From Rhodoferax sp. OV413 (GTDB lineage Bacteria > Pseudomonadota > Gammaproteobacteria > Burkholderiales > Burkholderiaceae_C), in NCBI GenBank assembly GCA_945861785.1, contig CAMAWD010000043.1, positions 1 through 49,059 of the forward strand: DNA of 49,059 nt, written 5' to 3'. Below are positions 46,018 to 49,059 of the stretch, piece after piece. The notes below the pieces were generated by a model. The model searched no databases. It was not told the DNA's origin and was given only the letters and a program-made list of their open reading frames with translations. Position numbers and translations under genes: made by a program. Position 1 is the first letter of the stretch; every line of letters starts with the position of its first letter.

Positions 46018-46419
46018 ATGCTTGAAGAGATCAGGCCGTTCCTGGTCCACTGGGCCATCACCTCGGCGTCACTCTGGGTGGCCAGTCACTTGTTTCGCGG
46101 GATCCGGTTTGCCGACACCGCATCGCTGGTCCTGTCGGCGCTGCTGCTCGGATTTGCGAATGCGATCGTGAAACCCTTGCTGGTGGTTCTGACGCTGCCG
46201 TTGACCGTGCTGAGTTTCGGTTTTTTCCTGCTGGTCATCAATGCGCTGATGGTCCTGCTGGTTTCCAGGTTGGTCCGCGGGTTCTCTGTATCAGGCTTCT
46301 GGACCGCGTTCTTCGTCAGCATTTTCATTTCGGTGTTCAGTTTTGTGCTTGGCGCTTTCGTGTTGAGCGACAGCACCGCGCACAGGATTGAAATGCCGCA
46401 TAGCGGAACCTGGCTTTAG
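46018..46419 (+). CDS. Phage-holin-like membrane protein (PF04020/YvlD type)
   Basis: A membrane protein of 133 residues with four predicted helices: about 9-26, 33-51, 53-77 and 88-115. FANAIVKPLLVVLTLPLTVL and GFFLLVINALMVLLVSRLV are typical of the YvlD/DUF360 family, whose name refers to superficial holin similarity. It has no known biochemical role. No ribosome site is obvious. It stands alone between the small membrane protein and pckG on the same strand. Confidence 0.88.
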   Translation: MLEEIRPFLVHWAITSASLWVASHLFRGIRFADTASLVLSALLLGFANAIVKPLLVVLTLPLTVLSFGFFLLVINALMVLLVSRLVRGFSVSGFWTAFFVSIFISVFSFVLGAFVLSDSTAHRIEMPHSGTWL

Positions 46420-46824
46420 CGGCCTGTGGGGGTTCTTTCCCCTGGTTGCTGGCCTTTGGCGTTCATGCGTCCAGCCGCTGGTTTGGACGTCGCTGATCCG
46501 CTGCACCGGCCGGCCCGTGCAAACGTAACGCAACATAAGCTGATGCCGGTTTTGCATAACTTTTGACCGTAACCGGGTGGTAACAACCGCCAGCGTTCCT
46601 AAAATTGACTCTGCCAGCCTGTCGGCGTGTCGCGACACACCCATTGCCCACGCCATTGACCCGCCCCGCTACCGCAGGGGATGGCTGACCAGCACGGCAG
46701 TCGAGCACCCCCCGTGCATTTGCAGGTTCAAGTCTTTTTTCAAAGTCGGTGTCTCAGTCAGTGATGGGCAAGCGCCCGGCCGCACCTCCTTTGAAAAGTT
46801 GATTTTCAACCTTGGGAGTTTTTC
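46420..46824. other. Leader region of pckG
   Basis: A 405-bp gap without a gene. It contains GGGG-TTCTTT-CCCC at about 46428-46443 (possible weak terminator of the membrane gene), a TAAAAT hexamer at 46600-46605 that could be a -10 element, a perfect 12-base palindrome at 46627-46638, and a GGGAG ribosome site before the pckG ATG. Confidence 0.5.
46627..46638. promoter_or_regulatory. Palindrome in the pckG leader, possible operator
   Basis: GTGTCGCGACAC, perfectly self-complementary, about 190 bp before pckG and 21 bp after a TAAAAT hexamer, a position where a repressor would block transcription. No known regulator is assigned. Confidence 0.35.
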
Positions 46825-48750
46825 ATGAACGCAATTGCCGAACCGGGCATCCATCTGGATGCCCCGGCGTATGTCAGGAACCAGGCCCTGCTTGCCTGGG
46901 TGGCAGAGATGGCTGGGCTGACAAAGCCCGCCCGCGTGGTGTGGTGCGACGGGTCGGACGCGGAATACCAGCGCCTGTGCCAGCAACTGGTCGATGCGGG
47001 CACGTTTCGCAAGCTCAACCCGGTCAAGCGTCCAAACTCCTTTCTCGCATGTTCCGACCCAGGTGATGTGGCGAGGGTCGAAGATCGCACCTTTATCTGT
47101 TCCGCCAAGAAGGAAGACGCCGGCCCGACCAACAACTGGATGGACCCGGCAGCCATGCGCGATCTGTTGCAACATGGCCACGGCGATGGAGCGCCAGCTC
47201 TGTTTGACGGTTGCATGCGTGGGCGGACCATGTACGTCGTGCCGTTCTCGATGGGTCCCCTGGGCTCCCATATCTCGCACATCGGGATCGAACTGTCGGA
47301 CAGCGCCTATGTGGCGGTCAACATGAAGATCATGACGCGCATGGGCAAGGAGGTCTATGACGTACTGGGCGAGAACGGGGTGTTCGTGCCTTGCGTCCAC
47401 ACTGTTGGCGCGCCCTTGCAACCCGGCGAGAGGGATGTCAGCTGGCCCTGCAACAAGACCAAGTACATCGTGCACTATCCGCAGACGCGCGAAATCTGGT
47501 CGTATGGTTCCGGTTACGGTGGCAATGCCCTGCTGGGCAAGAAGTGCTTCGCCCTGCGCATCGCCTCGAACATGGGACGCTCGGCGGCCCAGGGTGCGGG
47601 TGACAATCCGGGCTGGCTGGCCGAACACATGCTGATACTGGGTGTCACGAACCCCCAGGGCAAGAAGTACCACGTGGCGGCGGCCTTTCCGAGCGCCTGT
47701 GGCAAGACGAATTTTTCGATGCTGGTGCCGCCAGCGGGTTTCGACGGGTGGAAGGTCACGACGGTCGGCGACGACATCGCCTGGATCAAACCCCACAGCG
47801 ATGGGCGCCTGTACGCCATCAACCCGGAGGCAGGGTATTTTGGGGTCGCTCCAGGCACAAACCTGGTGACCAACCCCAATTGCATGGCGAGCTTGCACAG
47901 CGATGTGATCTTCACCAACGTCGCCCTTACCGACGACGGCGATGTGTGGTGGGAAGGCCTGGAAAAAGACACCGGTTCGATGCCCGCGCACCTGATCGAC
48001 TGGCAAGGCAAAGACTGGACGCCCGCACTCGCCGCCCAAACCGGAACCGACGGCAAGCTGCGCCCGGCGGCCCACCCCAACGCCCGTTTCACCGTTGCGG
48101 CGACGAACAACCCCGCGCTCGACAGCGCCTGGGACGATCCCAACGGCGTGCCGATCGATGCCTTCATTTTTGGTGGCCGGCGTTCGACCACCGTGCCCTT
48201 GATCACCGAAGCCCGCAACTGGGTCGAGGGCGTCTACATGGCGGCTACGATGGGCTCCGAGACCACGGCCGCCGCCGCCGGGCAGCAGGGGGTGGTCCGT
48301 CGCGACCCGTTTGCGATGTTGCCGTTCATTGGTTACAACATGAGCGACTATTTCCAGCACTGGTTGGGCATGGGTGAAAAACTGACAGCCTCTGGCGCCA
48401 AGCTGCCCAAGATCTACACCACCAACTGGTTCCGCAAGGGTGCCGACGGCAAGTTCGTCTGGCCCGGTTACGGTGAGAACATGCGGGTGCTCAAGTGGAT
48501 GATCGATCGCATCGAAGGCACGGCCAAGGGGCAGGAGCATGTGTTCGGCATCAGTCCTGCCTACGAAGAGTTGAACTGGTCCGGCCTGAACTTCACCCCC
48601 GAGCAGTTCAAGACCGTGACGAGCATCGACAAGGCGGCCTGGCAGGCAGAGTTGAAGCTGCACGCCGACCTGTTCCAGCAACTGGCCTACCACCTGCCCA
48701 AGGAGTTGCAGGATACCAAGGCGCAGATCGAGACCCGCCTGGCGGCCTGA
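46825..48750 (+). CDS. pckG: Phosphoenolpyruvate carboxykinase (GTP)
   Basis: A protein of 641 residues that converts oxaloacetate and GTP to phosphoenolpyruvate, GDP and CO2, the entry to gluconeogenesis. The nucleotide loop [10 protein letters not shown] lies at 288-297 with the reactive Cys292, the metal motif VGDDIAWI near 311, and the substrate segment [20 protein letters not shown] in the middle. The GTP form rather than the ATP form is clear from these motifs. GGGAG precedes the ATG. A growth mode on organic acids and acyl-CoA precursors agrees with the glutarate and acetoacetate genes in the window. Confidence 0.97.
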   Translation: MNAIAEPGIHLDAPAYVRNQALLAWVAEMAGLTKPARVVWCDGSDAEYQRLCQQLVDAGTFRKLNPVKRPNSFLACSDPGDVARVEDRTFICSAKKEDAGPTNNWMDPAAMRDLLQHGHGDGAPALFDGCMRGRTMYVVPFSMGPLGSHISHIGIELSDSAYVAVNMKIMTRMGKEVYDVLGENGVFVPCVHTVGAPLQPGERDVSWPCNKTKYIVHYPQTREIWSYGSGYGGNALLGKKCFALRIASNMGRSAAQGAGDNPGWLAEHMLILGVTNPQGKKYHVAAAFPSACGKTNFSMLVPPAGFDGWKVTTVGDDIAWIKPHSDGRLYAINPEAGYFGVAPGTNLVTNPNCMASLHSDVIFTNVALTDDGDVWWEGLEKDTGSMPAHLIDWQGKDWTPALAAQTGTDGKLRPAAHPNARFTVAATNNPALDSAWDDPNGVPIDAFIFGGRRSTTVPLITEARNWVEGVYMAATMGSETTAAAAGQQGVVRRDPFAMLPFIGYNMSDYFQHWLGMGEKLTASGAKLPKIYTTNWFRKGADGKFVWPGYGENMRVLKWMIDRIEGTAKGQEHVFGISPAYEELNWSGLNFTPEQFKTVTSIDKAAWQAELKLHADLFQQLAYHLPKELQDTKAQIETRLAA

Positions 48751-49059
48751 AGTGCGCGGCGCGGCTGCGCAAGCAGTCGCGCACCAATGCCCGCAATGTG
48801 GCGGTCCAATTGCATGAGGTTGGGTGCCGGTCACCCGCTATTCGTGTCCGCCAGCGAACGGCCCATTGCGGTCGTTGTTGGTCTTTCCGGAAAACATGAC
48901 AGCCTGGATACCGGCGGCTTGGTGTGGGACCAGGCCGACGGCGCATTCGGCTCCGCGGCTGTCCCCCGCCCTGCGGGCTCCTCCTTTATGCCGCTGCGCC
49001 GAACGCACCGCCGACCTGGTCCTGCAAAGTCGTTGGAACGCCGCGCACCAAAACCCCCC
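48751..49059. other. Window end: no recognised gene
   Basis: 309 bp after pckG. An open plus-strand frame from ATG 48814 (MRLGAGHPLFVSASERPIAV and on) runs off the end of the window without a stop, passing through the repeat at 48943-49006. I recognise no domain in it and do not call it a gene. Confidence 0.4.
48943..49006. repeat. Inverted-repeat element with conserved core (copy 2)
   Basis: Arms at 48943-48959 and 48990-49006 pair at 14 of 17 positions. The core at 48960-48988 matches that at 17104-17132 in 28 of 29 bases, including CCCGC-CCT-GCGGG and CTTTA. The arms differ wholly from those of the first copy. Confidence 0.75.

Noticed and set aside
46669-48834. A minus-strand open frame opposite pckG
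   Set aside because: It lies antisense to a clear PEP carboxykinase, with no recognisable motifs.
48814-49059. Open frame running off the window end as a truncated gene
   Set aside because: No domain is recognised and the frame passes through an inverted repeat; left as unassigned.

Overview
The window is high-GC DNA with the gene content and order of a Burkholderiales genome, most likely Comamonadaceae. The basis is the mnmG-rsmG-LysE-parA-hydrolase-parB order, a methionine synthase split into two genes, a GTP-type PEP carboxykinase, and repeat families that I associate with that family. No rRNA, tRNA, CRISPR array, prophage or complete insertion sequence was seen.

Layout. 0-7 kb is an origin-proximal block: FMN reductase, mnmG, rsmG, a LysE exporter, parA, a small serine hydrolase and parB. 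Two perfect parS sites and one near-perfect site lie inside mnmG and rsmG. 7-13 kb holds an HD-GYP protein, an FAD-linked lactate/glycolate-type dehydrogenase, a PduO adenosyltransferase, a hotdog thioesterase and an acetoacetyl-CoA synthetase that carries two in-frame copies of a repeat. 13-20 kb holds a small conserved gene, a LysR regulator, an isopenicillin-N-synthase-like oxygenase, glutaryl-CoA dehydrogenase, a class III CoA-transferase and an MFS transporter; the dehydrogenase and transferase together suggest glutarate use. 20-22.3 kb holds two related glycine-zipper envelope proteins and msrA. 22.5-27.5 kb holds a dead toxin-antitoxin pair and the two halves of methionine synthase: the cobalamin half sits behind an S-adenosylhomocysteine riboswitch, and the homocysteine half is coupled to a MORN-repeat reading frame. 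27.6-30.4 kb is recQ, a chemoreceptor relic and cheW. 30.5-35 kb holds an NYN/OST-HTH protein, an enoyl-CoA hydratase-like gene coupled to a LysR gene, and azoR. 35-41.9 kb holds a YjjJ/HipA-type kinase and a four-gene ABC transporter operon for a peptide-like solute. 41.9-48.8 kb holds a tandem AAA ATPase, a divergent membrane-anchored protein, two small membrane proteins and pckG.

Two themes stand out. First, there are many gene relics (next to parB, the toxin-antitoxin pair, a chemoreceptor, a cysA piece, a rhodanese-like piece, an ATC-hydrolase-like piece and a signal-peptide stub). In several of them both ends survive and the middle is gone. Second, there are several families of short inverted repeats between genes, and one inside a gene. 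I did not find a convincing new defence or biosynthetic system. The least-explained intact pair is the tandem AAA ATPase and its divergent membrane-anchored neighbour.
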